DNA of 64,000 nt from CAYQQR01 sp964420035 (GCA_964420035.1 CAYQQR010000016.1:9442-73441), one strand, 5' to 3'. Positions 9,468 through 19,176 are shown, counted from the stretch's first letter. The notes: generated from the sequence alone by a model not told the origin. A program made the numbers and translations.

Positions 9468-11483
9468 TCAGTATACCCGCTTGCCCGGGGCCTGGTGAAA
9501 TACCAGTGCGCAGCGTGCAGGAAGATAGATCTTCAGATAGAAAGTGTCGGTCACTTTCCCTGAAGCTACCGGATAATAGGTCATTTGGTTGTCCACGCGA
9601 CCCTGTCCCCCGTAGGCGGGAGCATCACTATCCAGTACGATCCTGCATTTTCCTCCCTTTACCGGGATACCGTAATCGTTATAGCTGGTGGTTGGCGAGA
9701 AATTAAACACGAAGATCAGCGATCCGCGTTTAAAGGCCAGTACCTGGTCGCCCCTGTTCGCCGTGATCAGCCAGGGCCAGGGATGGCTGAGTATCTTGTG
9801 TTCTTCGATCACATGGATCATATCCCTGTCGAAGTCGGAGAGATAGTGATATTTCAAATCGTCCCGTTGCGCCAGGCTCCACTGTCTTCTCGCGTAATGG
9901 TAGGACCAGTTATTGCCTTCCCGGGGGAAATCAATCCATTCCGGGTGACCGAATTCATTCCCCATGAAATTAAGATAGGCCCCTCCGGCGGTAGCCAGGG
10001 TAACCAGGCGAATCATCTTGTGTAATGCAATGCCCCGGTCGACGGTCAGGCTCTCCGTATTTTTCGCCATATAGTCATACATGTCCTTGTCGATCAGGCG
10101 GAAGATGATGGTTTTGTCCCCCACCAGAGCCTGGTCGTGCGACTCTGCATAAGATACTGTCTTTTCCTCATTCCTGTGCCGGCTGAGTTCATAGTAGATA
10201 TGTTCGACGTCCCAGTGTTCATCAGGCAACTCTTTAATGATCCTGATCCAGTAATCGGGGATACCCATGGCCATCCGGTAACCAAATCCCATTCCGCCTT
10301 CCTCAAGCGGTGCCGCCAGTCCGGGCATGGCACTCATCTCTTCGGCAATGGTTATGCTCCCGGGATGTACCTCTTTTATTAATTTGTTGACCAGGCTCAG
10401 GTATACGATGGCAGCTTCATCCTGGGTTCCATCAAAATACATGTCGTAAGAGATGAAATCGATGTTCAGTCCATGATTCAGGTATAGCATACTGGTTACT
10501 CCGTCGAACCGGAAACCATCGAGCCGGTATTCCTCCAGCCAGTACTTTGCATTGGAAAGCAGGAAATGAAGCACTTCATTCTTATCGTAGTTAAAACACA
10601 GAGAATCCCATGCCAGGTGCTCTCCCCGGGTTCCTTCGTGAAAAAACTGGTAAGGTGTCCCGTCATATTTGCCCAGGCCCTCAACTTCATTTTTAACGGC
10701 ATGGGAATGGACCAGGTCCATAATAACCCGCAATCCCAAACCATGGGCCTCATCTATCAGGGCTTTCAGCTCCTCCGGGGTTCCAAAACGGGAAGAAGCC
10801 GCAAAAAAGCTGGATACATGATAACCAAAGGAACCGTAATAGGGATGTTCCTGCAGGGCCATCAGCTGGACGGTATTATAACCTGCCCTTTTTATCCAGG
10901 GTAGCACATCCCTCCTGAAGGCATCATAGGAATTGATCCCGGGTTCCTCGGTCGACATGCCCACATGCGCTTCATAGATGAGGGGAGGCATCTTCTTCAG
11001 ATCGGGGACCTGGTGTTTCCAGCGGTACGGTTCTGGGGGATCCCAGGCCTGGGCATTGAAAACAAGACTTTCCGGATCCTGTACGACGCGCCGGTGCCAG
11101 GCCGGTATTCGCTCTCCCTCGCCCCCGGGCCAGCGCAGATACAATTTAAACAGGTCCTGGTGTTTGAGCTGATCAGGTTCCAGTTGAAGCTCCCACTGAC
11201 CGGCTTCCTTTTGAGTGAAAGCATACGAAGGACGGGGCTTCCAGGCGTTCTTATCACAGATCAGGAATATTTCCGACGCATTCGGTGCCCACTCCCGCGT
11301 GATCCAGCCCCGGTTGTTTCGATGCAGGCCGAAGTATTGATGACCGTTGGCAAAATCGATAAGCTTTCCACTTTCGTCAACAAGTTCACGCTCTTTTCTT
11401 TTCCAAAGATCCTTGCGCCCGCGAATGACTTCCGCGTAGGGCCCAAGCCAGGGATCCTTCGTGATCAGGGGTATATCTTCCAT
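9468..11483 (-). CDS. glgB: 1,4-alpha-glucan branching enzyme, eukaryote-like GH13 type
   Basis: A 671-residue branching enzyme that cuts alpha-1,4 chains and rejoins them as alpha-1,6 branches. A CBM48-type beta domain occupies roughly residues 45-150. The GH13 barrel has DLVHSH at 256-261, the nucleophile D327 in LDGFRFDGVTS, the likely acid/base E381 in ITIAEEMSAMPG, and ESHDQ further on. These motifs resemble the plant/animal branching enzymes (GH13_8) more than classical E. coli GlgB. It completes the glycogen set. It converges tail-to-tail with the synthase-phosphorylase gene, the two stop codons being adjacent within TGATCA with no room for a terminator. No signal peptide. Confidence 0.93.
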   Translation of the reverse strand: MEDIPLITKDPWLGPYAEVIRGRKDLWKRKERELVDESGKLIDFANGHQYFGLHRNNRGWITREWAPNASEIFLICDKNAWKPRPSYAFTQKEAGQWELQLEPDQLKHQDLFKLYLRWPGGEGERIPAWHRRVVQDPESLVFNAQAWDPPEPYRWKHQVPDLKKMPPLIYEAHVGMSTEEPGINSYDAFRRDVLPWIKRAGYNTVQLMALQEHPYYGSFGYHVSSFFAASSRFGTPEELKALIDEAHGLGLRVIMDLVHSHAVKNEVEGLGKYDGTPYQFFHEGTRGEHLAWDSLCFNYDKNEVLHFLLSNAKYWLEEYRLDGFRFDGVTSMLYLNHGLNIDFISYDMYFDGTQDEAAIVYLSLVNKLIKEVHPGSITIAEEMSAMPGLAAPLEEGGMGFGYRMAMGIPDYWIRIIKELPDEHWDVEHIYYELSRHRNEEKTVSYAESHDQALVGDKTIIFRLIDKDMYDYMAKNTESLTVDRGIALHKMIRLVTLATAGGAYLNFMGNEFGHPEWIDFPREGNNWSYHYARRQWSLAQRDDLKYHYLSDFDRDMIHVIEEHKILSHPWPWLITANRGDQVLAFKRGSLIFVFNFSPTTSYNDYGIPVKGGKCRIVLDSDAPAYGGQGRVDNQMTYYPVASGKVTDTFYLKIYLPARCALVFHQAPGKRVY

Positions 11484-11518
11484 GATATATGTGTGAAGTC
11501 AAGGTAGTTAAATTTTGT

Positions 11519-11526
11519 TATTTTTG
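11519..11526 (+). promoter_or_regulatory. Bacteroidetes -7 promoter element for ribF
   Basis: TATTTTTG matches TAnnTTTG and lies 20 nt before the ribF start codon, in the gap between divergent glgB and ribF. No convincing -33 TTTG was found. Confidence 0.5.
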
Positions 11527-11546
11527 CACATTCCTGAGGTAAAGCT

Positions 11547-12497
11547 ATGCAAATTTGGCCGGGCATAAAGAAGTTTAATGTTACTCATCCCGTTATAACA
11601 ATAGGGATATTCGACGGGGTACACCTGGGCCACCAGGCTATTCTGCAAAGAGTGAAAGAAAAAGCCGCAGCGCTAAATGGCAGCTCCGTCGTACTCACCC
11701 TCTGGCCCCATCCCAGAATGGTACTTTCCGGCAACAAGAAAGAACTAAAACTTCTGACCTCTTTAGAGGAGAAGTCCGGGCTGATTAGACAAAACGGCAT
11801 CGATCATCTGCTGGTGCTTCCCTTCGACCTGGAATTCTCCATGCGTACCGCCCATGAATTCATTGAAAACATCCTGGTGAAGCAATGCCGGATCAGCCAC
11901 CTGGTGGTTGGCTTTAATCATCGCTTCGGACACGACCGGCAAGGGAACCTTAAAGAGCTTAAGGCCCATGCAAAGCAGTACGGCTTCACGATTGAGAAAC
12001 TGGAGCCGTTTAAGCTCAAACAAAAGGAAGTCAGCTCCTCTCTCATCCGGGACCATATCCTCAAAGGGGATATTTCAGCTGCCAACCAATTACTGGGATA
12101 CCCCTATTTTTTCCAGGGAAAGGTTGTTGGCGGAAACAAGGTGGGCAGAACCATCGGGTTTCCCACAGCCAATATTCAGCCTGAGTTCGATCTCAAACTC
12201 ATTCCCATGGAAGGAGTTTATGCGGTCCGGGTCCGGTTCAACGGTAAAATCCGGCCCGGTATGCTGAACATTGGTTTCAGGCCGACGGTCGAAGATAACG
12301 CGGAGCGGCGAAGGAGCATCGAAGTGCATATACCGGGCTTTGAAGGCAGCATGTATGATCAGCACCTGAAAGTATCCTTTGTGGAACGAATCCGGGATGA
12401 AATGAAATTCAGGGATGTCCGGGTCCTTAAAGAACAATTGCAGAAAGACAGGAAAATTATTATGAAAATTCTGGGCTCACCTGATCATGCTTCATAG
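11547..12497 (+). CDS. ribF: Bifunctional riboflavin kinase / FAD synthetase
   Basis: A 316-residue cytoplasmic enzyme that phosphorylates riboflavin to FMN and then adenylates it to FAD. The N-terminal nucleotidyltransferase domain (1-~170) has the GIFDGVHLGHQAIL signature. The C-terminal flavokinase domain has GNKVGRTIGFPTANI, including the GFPTAN substrate-binding loop, and ends with an RDEMKFRDV-type helix. The length is normal for RibF. It stands alone between glgB and ahcY. Confidence 0.95.
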   Translation: MQIWPGIKKFNVTHPVITIGIFDGVHLGHQAILQRVKEKAAALNGSSVVLTLWPHPRMVLSGNKKELKLLTSLEEKSGLIRQNGIDHLLVLPFDLEFSMRTAHEFIENILVKQCRISHLVVGFNHRFGHDRQGNLKELKAHAKQYGFTIEKLEPFKLKQKEVSSSLIRDHILKGDISAANQLLGYPYFFQGKVVGGNKVGRTIGFPTANIQPEFDLKLIPMEGVYAVRVRFNGKIRPGMLNIGFRPTVEDNAERRRSIEVHIPGFEGSMYDQHLKVSFVERIRDEMKFRDVRVLKEQLQKDRKIIMKILGSPDHAS

Positions 12498-12532
12498 AGT
12501 AACATTATGGACCGGGGATTGTTATAAATTAG

Positions 12533-12540
12533 TAAATTTG
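12533..12540 (+). promoter_or_regulatory. Bacteroidetes -7 promoter element for ahcY
   Basis: TAAATTTG fits TAnnTTTG exactly and lies 18 nt upstream of the ahcY ATG. A matching -33 TTTG at usual spacing is not evident. Confidence 0.5.
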
Positions 12541-12555
12541 TAAAAACACGGATAA

Positions 12556-13983
<1,428 letters not shown>

Positions 13984-13997
13984 AAGTTTTAAGGTCT

Positions 13998-14507
13998 TTA
14001 GTTTCTGATTAAAAGGCGACCGGAACCGACTGTGGTTTCATATTGCTGCAGGGGCAGGGCAGCCGGTCCTTTCTGCACATCTCCATAGGAGGGCAGGACG
14101 AAAACAGAGCTGCAGCAGGGGCAGTAGGGCAGCAGACCGGTTTTTTCATCCAGGAGGGTGGCACAATAATCGGTCAGGGCATTGAAAGTACAAGTTCTGT
14201 CGAAGGCCCAATACTCAAATTCACCGGCCCTGTAAATATAGAGGCCGTTCCCGTAGACCGGCTGACTGATTCTTACGTCCTGTAATTGAGTGCCCGGAAA
14301 AGACATTCGTCCGGCCAGGTTATTCTCTATGGGTTCTATCATGGCTGCCATTCCGATACCCAGGTTGGCCAGGTCGGTGTACAGGCCAAGGTCAAGTCTT
14401 ACTTTCACATAAGGCACATAATCCCTCCGGTCATCTTTACAGGAAGAAGGCAGGATCATAAGGAGTATAATCGCAAAAAGCTTTAACTTTACAGTGTAAT
14501 GGGGCAT
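13998..14507 (-). CDS. Rieske-like lipoprotein lacking the histidine ligands
   Basis: 169 residues. The N-terminus has a lipoprotein signal with lipobox LPSSC (Cys23), so the mature protein is likely membrane-anchored in the periplasm or outer membrane. The C-terminal half follows the layout of a Rieske [2Fe-2S] domain: a CTF motif at 106-108 where CTH is expected, then CPCCSS at 129-134 where CPCHGS is expected, followed by GDVQKGPAALPLQQYE, which matches the GPAxxPLxxY segment of true Rieske proteins. Both histidine ligands are thus Phe108 and Cys132. Cysteines 106, 115, 129, 131 and 132 remain. It may be a structural relic, a heme or metal protein with other ligands, or a redox-free fold. 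Its start overlaps the divergent neighbour by 9 bp. Confidence 0.72.
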   Translation of the reverse strand: MPHYTVKLKLFAIILLMILPSSCKDDRRDYVPYVKVRLDLGLYTDLANLGIGMAAMIEPIENNLAGRMSFPGTQLQDVRISQPVYGNGLYIYRAGEFEYWAFDRTCTFNALTDYCATLLDEKTGLLPYCPCCSSVFVLPSYGDVQKGPAALPLQQYETTVGSGRLLIRN

Positions 14508-14819
14508 CGAAAATCTTTGCTGAATAGTCGAAATTTAATAAAATTACGGCAGAGTCGGTTGATTATTGTGAGCGTGGCGTTTTTCTTTATAGCCTGCAGT
14601 TCCCCCAGAGGGTCACGGCAGGCAAGAAAGACCGAAAGACAGTTGGAACGCGGGGATGCCCGGGAGCGCCGGGCACTGGATCGGCAGCACCGGAAAGATT
14701 TGAAGCGGCACTATAAGGTGCAGACCAGGGAAGTGAGGAAGCGTATGAGGAAAAACAGGAGGAATACGGAATATTCCTACAGAAAGCGCAGAAAATCGAC
14801 CGGCAAAGGTAAGAGATGA
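14499..14819 (+). CDS. Small very basic putative lipoprotein, unknown function
   Basis: Up to 106 residues. A hydrophobic segment (LIIVSVAFFFIAC) ends in a lipobox-like Cys, followed by about 70 residues extremely rich in Arg and Lys (RQARKTERQLERGDARERR and onward) that should form charged helices. If the ATG at 14499 is used, it overlaps the divergent Rieske-like gene by 9 bp. In-frame TTG at 14559 or GTG at 14568 would give a more normal signal peptide. It is followed 22 nt later by an acidic membrane-anchored protein, with which it may be co-transcribed. No family recognised. Confidence 0.55.
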   Translation: MGHRKSLLNSRNLIKLRQSRLIIVSVAFFFIACSSPRGSRQARKTERQLERGDARERRALDRQHRKDLKRHYKVQTREVRKRMRKNRRNTEYSYRKRRKSTGKGKR

Positions 14820-14841
14820 GTCATCATAAAAATATATTATC

Positions 14842-15411
14842 ATGAATATCGACCTGGATCTTGATACCATTATTTATATCATCATTACCATCCTTGTTAT
14901 CGCCTCCAGCTTTCTGGGCAAAAAAAAGAAAAAACAGCAAGAAGCCGCCGCAGCGCGATCCCGGGGGGATACCGGCAGCAGCAATGACCAGGATTATGAT
15001 GAATATGATGGGGACATGGAGGACAGGGATTGGGACAGCGACTTCAACTTTGACCGCGAGGACCTGACCGAATATACCCCGGTGGAAACTGCAATGAAGG
15101 AGAAAGAAACTGTTGCTGATAAAGTGGCAATAGCAAAGACAGAGAAACAAATGGCTGTCAGCAAAGAAGATATGGCCACAGCAGAGCATGAGGTTTTTAC
15201 TTATGATCAGGAGATTGAAGATGAGGAGGCGCAATTCTCAAAGATGGGTCCGGACAAAACCCTCGAAGAAGAGGAAATAGGCGATGATGAAAGTATGGAA
15301 ATAGCCTATGAGCAGGAAGACGAAAAAATCTCTGGCAAAGAAGGGTTCCAATTTGATCCGGTGAAAGCGGTCATTTTCTCGGAGATCCTGAAGCGTAAAG
15401 AGGAATTTTGA
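14842..15411 (+). CDS. Acidic membrane-anchored protein, unknown function
   Basis: 189 residues. A single N-terminal transmembrane helix (about 8-25, IIYIIITILVIASSFLG) is followed by a KKKKKQQ stop-transfer patch. The remainder (about 30-189) is dominated by Asp and Glu, probably largely disordered and cytoplasmic by the positive-inside rule. The C-terminus VKAVIFSEILKRKEEF looks like a short conserved helix. It follows the very basic 106-residue protein after 22 nt. Proteins with this layout are common but uncharacterised in Bacteroidetes; no function is assigned. Confidence 0.65.
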   Translation: MNIDLDLDTIIYIIITILVIASSFLGKKKKKQQEAAAARSRGDTGSSNDQDYDEYDGDMEDRDWDSDFNFDREDLTEYTPVETAMKEKETVADKVAIAKTEKQMAVSKEDMATAEHEVFTYDQEIEDEEAQFSKMGPDKTLEEEEIGDDESMEIAYEQEDEKISGKEGFQFDPVKAVIFSEILKRKEEF

Positions 15412-15453
15412 TTTTCCGCGGGTCCTTGAAATTTATTGATTATTAATTTTTTA

Positions 15454-15461
15454 TATCTTTG
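15454..15461 (+). promoter_or_regulatory. Bacteroidetes -7 promoter element for greA
   Basis: TATCTTTG fits TAnnTTTG in an AT-rich stretch. Transcription would begin around 15467, immediately at the foot of the hairpin at 15468-15492. Confidence 0.6.
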
Positions 15462-15467
15462 CAACAA

Positions 15468-15500
15468 AAGAGTTCCGTCTTGCGGGATTCTTTTTTCTTT
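15468..15500 (+). terminator. Intrinsic terminator-like hairpin in the greA leader
   Basis: Left arm AAGAGTTCCG (15468-15477) pairs with CGGGATTCTT (15483-15492), a 10-bp stem with two G-U pairs and a 5-nt loop. A T-rich run to 15500 follows. It lies between the greA promoter element and the greA start, so it cannot serve the upstream gene only. It may stop many transcripts after ~30-40 nt. Confidence 0.7.
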
Positions 15501-15527
15501 TAAGGTGCAGCAGTAAAAATATTTCCA

Positions 15528-16001
15528 ATGTCTGATGTAGTATATTTAACCGAGAAAGGCCTGGAAAACCTTAAAAAGCAGCTTATCGTTCTTAAGGACA
15601 GGGAAAGGCCGTCTATATCCAGGCAAATTGCTGAAGCAAGGGATAAGGGTGACTTGTCGGAAAATGCAGAATATGCAGCTGCCAAAGAAGCACAAAGTAT
15701 GTTGGAGCTTCGCATCTCCCAGCTTGAGAACAAGATTGCCAAGGCCCGCCTGGTTAACGAGGATCAGCTGGATACTTCCAGGGTACAGATGTTGAACCGG
15801 GTAAAGATCCTCAATAAAAAAACAGGCACGGCTATGGAATATGTTATCGTTCCGGATAGCGAAGCAGACCTTAAGGCCGGTAAGATTTCTGTGAGCAGTC
15901 CCATAGCCCAGGGACTCATGGGGCGGAAGCAGGGAGAGAGCATCGACATTAAGGTTCCGTCAGGTGTTATCCCGGTTGAGATACTTGAAATTTCCATATA
16001 A
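15528..16001 (+). CDS. greA: Transcription elongation factor GreA
   Basis: 157 residues, the normal GreA length. The N-terminal coiled coil inserted into the RNA polymerase secondary channel contains the acidic tip block (ARDKGDLSENAEYAAAKEAQ) with the paired acidic residues needed to stimulate transcript cleavage. The C-terminal FKBP-like domain ends in GKQGESIDIKVPSG-like sequence and PVEILEISI. GreA rescues backtracked RNA polymerase. The gene is followed 9 nt later by a HIT-family gene, likely one operon. Its leader contains a terminator-like hairpin that could provide self-regulation, since GreA affects paused complexes. Confidence 0.96.
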   Translation: MSDVVYLTEKGLENLKKQLIVLKDRERPSISRQIAEARDKGDLSENAEYAAAKEAQSMLELRISQLENKIAKARLVNEDQLDTSRVQMLNRVKILNKKTGTAMEYVIVPDSEADLKAGKISVSSPIAQGLMGRKQGESIDIKVPSGVIPVEILEISI

Positions 16002-16010
16002 ACATTAATC

Positions 16011-16412
16011 ATGGCATCAATTTTTACCCGTATTGTAAAGGGGGAGATCCCTTCCTATAAGGTGGCCGAAGATAGCCGGTACTATGCTTTTCTCGACATC
16101 AATCCATTGGCCAGGGGACATACCCTCGTGGTTCCGAAGAAAGAGATCGACTATATTTTCGAGCTCGATGATGACCTGATAGCCGGAATGATGATATTTT
16201 CAAAAAAAGTGGCCCTGGCAATCGATGCAGTGGTTCCTTGTGAGCGCGTGGGAATCGCGGTTCTCGGTTTGGAAGTACCCCATGCCCACATACACCTGAT
16301 TCCCATAAATGATCTGGGTGATATTAATTTTGCCAAGCCCAAGCTGAAATTTACCGACGAGGAATTCAAGCAGATAGCAGCCGAGATCAGCGGTGAGGTT
16401 AAGCTGTCTTAA
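16011..16412 (+). CDS. HIT-family nucleotide hydrolase (HinT-like)
   Basis: 133 residues with the full histidine triad H91-A-H93-I-H95 in EVPHAHIHLIP. The N-terminal MASIFTRIVKGEIPSYKV is the usual start of bacterial HinT/Hit proteins, which hydrolyse AMP-lysine and other purine nucleoside phosphoramidates. It lies 9 nt after greA in the same direction, and its last four bases overlap the convergent ruvC stop. Function is inferred from the motif; the physiological substrate is unknown. Confidence 0.92.
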   Translation: MASIFTRIVKGEIPSYKVAEDSRYYAFLDINPLARGHTLVVPKKEIDYIFELDDDLIAGMMIFSKKVALAIDAVVPCERVGIAVLGLEVPHAHIHLIPINDLGDINFAKPKLKFTDEEFKQIAAEISGEVKLS

Positions 16413-16963
16413 TAATTGGCTCTTTTTGGATTCCTGGCAATAAAATCCTTCCAGGAACTATAATCCGGGACCTTATCACTTAGCTTGTTCTGAAAGAAGT
16501 GGCATACCGCTGCTGCCAGACCATCCGTTGCATCCAGATCGGAGGGAATTTCCTTTATTCTAAGCAGACTGGCCAGGATGGCAGCCACCTGTTCTTTGGA
16601 GGCGTTACCCTGACCGGTAATGGCCATCTTGATCTTACGGGGTGCATATTCAAATACTGGCAGGGATCGCGATATAGCTGCCGCGATCGCCACACCCTGA
16701 GCTCTTCCCAGCTTAAGCATCGATTGTACATTCTTTCCGTAAAAGGGACTCTCGATGGCCAGTTCATCAGGATGAAAGCGATCTATCAGGCTTTGTGTTT
16801 CATCAAATATTTTCCGTAGTTTCAGAAAAGGATCCCTGGTTTTTTTAAGGTTCAGCACATCCATCAGAACCAGTGTAGGGTTTTTCTTCCTGACCTGAAT
16901 AATGCCATAGCCCATGATCGTCGTTCCGGGGTCAATTCCTAATATGATTCTTTCATCCTTCAA
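16409..16963 (-). CDS. ruvC: Holliday junction endodeoxyribonuclease RuvC
   Basis: 184 residues. RuvC resolves Holliday junctions with RuvA and RuvB. The catalytic acids are in place: D11 in LGIDPGTT, E71 in LAIESPFYGKN, and D143/D146 in SDLDATDGLAAAVCH. The length is normal, with a short C-terminal addition. It reads opposite to the greA-HIT pair and overlaps the HIT stop codon by 4 bp. No ruvA or ruvB is nearby. Confidence 0.96.
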   Translation of the reverse strand: MKDERIILGIDPGTTIMGYGIIQVRKKNPTLVLMDVLNLKKTRDPFLKLRKIFDETQSLIDRFHPDELAIESPFYGKNVQSMLKLGRAQGVAIAAAISRSLPVFEYAPRKIKMAITGQGNASKEQVAAILASLLRIKEIPSDLDATDGLAAAVCHFFQNKLSDKVPDYSSWKDFIARNPKRANY

Positions 16964-16973
16964 AGGTTAAATT

Positions 16974-18293
16974 TTAATAAGCTCCTCGCTCATGATAGAA
17001 CCCGCCTTTTTCAACGGCCGGGTTCCTGAAGGGGATAAATGATTTTTTCCTGGCGGCATAACTGCCGTTGATGATATAGTGTAAAGCCTGGCTGAACATG
17101 GCTTCGTCCGGGTCTCCCAGGAGATGTCCCAAATCGTCGGAAACCTTGATATCAGCCGGTAAGCCATCAAAATAATCGGTTTCATTGTTCTTATTGGCCA
17201 ATTTAAAAACTATAGGCAGCAATGAATAATCATCATAGGAAAAATTCAAGGCACCTACCGGTTTGCCAAAGGTGTCATCACCGATGATCTGTATATCCAG
17301 GAAGGGTTTGAGTCCGTTGATCAGGGCTTCGCTGGCCGAGGCAGTTCCTGAAGAGGTTAGGAAAAATATCCTGCTGATGGTTATGGTATAGGGCAAGGGT
17401 TGAAAGCGGAGTTCAGCATTCAGTTGCTTAGATTTTTTTTCGTTATAGAAGTATTTAACAAATGCGCTCTTATTGGCAATGTTACCGGCTATAAGACTAG
17501 CCAGAGAATCGGCCACGGACATGAGTCCGCCCCCGTTGTAACGAAGGTCAATAACCAATTCATCAATCCCTTGGGAAGAAAATTGTTGAAAAACTGTATT
17601 GAGCTCTTCAAAGGAGGTCTCCAGGAAGGATTCAAAAGCAAAATACCCCACCTTGTAACCGGTGGTATCCAGTATGACAGAATTCAGAACCGTATTGATC
17701 TGTATCTCCTGTTTGGAGAAGGTAAGGGTCCGGGTTCCTCCGCCCGTATCCTGGAACAAAAACTGATTTTGTACTCCCGCTTCACTGGGTCCAAAAAGTT
17801 CGTTGGCATTTTCGGGTGTGGGAACCGTACCGTTTATCTCCAGAATTTTCCAGCCCCTTCTGACTCCGGCATCGTACATGGGTGATGACCGGAACACATA
17901 AGTGATCAGGGCATTGTTGCTGCCATCAAAGATCCATCCAAAACCATGTCCTACATATTCCCCCTTTTGGAACAGACTTAAAAATTCTTCGGTATCCATG
18001 ATATAGGAGAAACGGTCGGTGGGATCGTTGATCAGATCATCCAGCAGATCCTGATTGCTTTCATAAGCATTGAAGTCTAAGCTGCTTTTCGGGGGCAAGG
18101 CATCCAGCCAGAAATACCATTCCGCCATAATATCATAGATCCCCTCCTTGGTTAGTTTTCTCTTCTGGTCCGCGAACGGATTTTCCTTTTCGCAAGAAGG
18201 CATGGTAACTACCCCAATCAGGCCGACCAGGATCAAAGCCCATGCTCGCTTTAGCCGCGTTGTTTTCATTTTATTGATACTTTCTGTATGCAA
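16974..18293 (-). CDS. S41-family C-terminal processing peptidase, lipoprotein
   Basis: 439 residues. A lipoprotein signal with lipobox TMPSC (Cys34 from the first ATG) places it in the periplasm or outer membrane. A PDZ-like region covers ~110-200 (SSPMYDAGVRRGWKILEING). The S41 catalytic core has LVIDLRYNGGG at 246-255, the serine motif GTASASEAL (S319/S321) and the partner lysine K344 in DDTFGKPVG. Such Ser/Lys proteases cut C-terminal tails of exported proteins. The ATG at 18293 follows the upstream transporter stop by one base. An in-frame ATG eight codons later (18269) gives a more typical signal peptide and may be the true start. Confidence 0.88.
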   Translation of the reverse strand: MHTESINKMKTTRLKRAWALILVGLIGVVTMPSCEKENPFADQKRKLTKEGIYDIMAEWYFWLDALPPKSSLDFNAYESNQDLLDDLINDPTDRFSYIMDTEEFLSLFQKGEYVGHGFGWIFDGSNNALITYVFRSSPMYDAGVRRGWKILEINGTVPTPENANELFGPSEAGVQNQFLFQDTGGGTRTLTFSKQEIQINTVLNSVILDTTGYKVGYFAFESFLETSFEELNTVFQQFSSQGIDELVIDLRYNGGGLMSVADSLASLIAGNIANKSAFVKYFYNEKKSKQLNAELRFQPLPYTITISRIFFLTSSGTASASEALINGLKPFLDIQIIGDDTFGKPVGALNFSYDDYSLLPIVFKLANKNNETDYFDGLPADIKVSDDLGHLLGDPDEAMFSQALHYIINGSYAARKKSFIPFRNPAVEKGGFYHERGAY

Positions 18294-18294
18294 G

Positions 18295-19176
18295 TTATTT
18301 CTTTAAACGGAATTTTTGATAAAAAATTCCTGCTATAATCAGTATTAATCCTAATACGGTGGTCCGGTGAATTTGTTCCCCCACAAGGTGATGGATCAGC
18401 ACCAGCGACAGGAAGGGAGCCAGGTAGATCAGGTTACTTACCTTGTCCGTGGTTTTGGAATATTTCAATGCTCCCAGCCAGAAAACAAAACTGATACCCA
18501 TTTCAAAACAACCGGTATACAGGGCTGCCAGAAATCCCGTTCCCGTTCTGATGTCCATTCTGCCCATTACAAGGACGGTTATTCCTGCATAAATGGTTGC
18601 AAAAAAGAAGTTCAAATGAAGTTTTTCCAGGGCTTCCCGCTTGTCTTTCAGGTTTAGGATCCAGAAAAAGGACCAGATGAATGCGCTGCCAATGGCCAGG
18701 GACACGCCGAAGGGTTCTTGTATGCGAAATCCCAGGGGATTTCCTTCTGACGAGATAAGGTAGACCCCGGAAAAGCTTATGAACAAGGCAATAAAACCGC
18801 GTACCGGTATTTTCTGTTGGAGCATGGGAACGGAAAGAAAGACCAGAATGATGGGCCATATCATGTTCAACGGCTGAGCCACCTGCGCGGGTAGCAGGGA
18901 ATAGGCTTTGAACAGGATCAGGTAGTAGAGGTAAGGATTCAGAAAACCAAACAAGGCTGAATGGCCCCAGTTTTCTCTGTTGTAATGGAAACTTCTTCTG
19001 AGTGTTCCCCTGAAGAAGTTTATACAGGTTAGTAGGACAAAGGAAACCAGGGTGGCAATGAAGAGGAGCTGGATGAAATCCAGGTCTCGAAGTGCAATTT
19101 TAAATGCAGAGGCCACGGTTGACCAGAAGAAGATGGCAATGCCAGCGTACCAATATGCTTTAGTCTGCTGCTTCAT
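18295..19176 (-). CDS. EamA/DMT-family transporter
   Basis: 293 residues with about ten hydrophobic segments, arranged as the two five-helix EamA repeats of drug/metabolite transporters. The second half contains SAFIWSFFWILNL and the final AGIFYQKFRLKK positive cytoplasmic end. An inner-membrane exporter of small metabolites is the family expectation; the substrate is not predictable. It overlaps the preceding lipoprotein gene by 17 bp and is followed with one base gap by the S41 protease, suggesting a three-gene transcription unit on the minus strand. Confidence 0.88.
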   Translation of the reverse strand: MKQQTKAYWYAGIAIFFWSTVASAFKIALRDLDFIQLLFIATLVSFVLLTCINFFRGTLRRSFHYNRENWGHSALFGFLNPYLYYLILFKAYSLLPAQVAQPLNMIWPIILVFLSVPMLQQKIPVRGFIALFISFSGVYLISSEGNPLGFRIQEPFGVSLAIGSAFIWSFFWILNLKDKREALEKLHLNFFFATIYAGITVLVMGRMDIRTGTGFLAALYTGCFEMGISFVFWLGALKYSKTTDKVSNLIYLAPFLSLVLIHHLVGEQIHRTTVLGLILIIAGIFYQKFRLKK

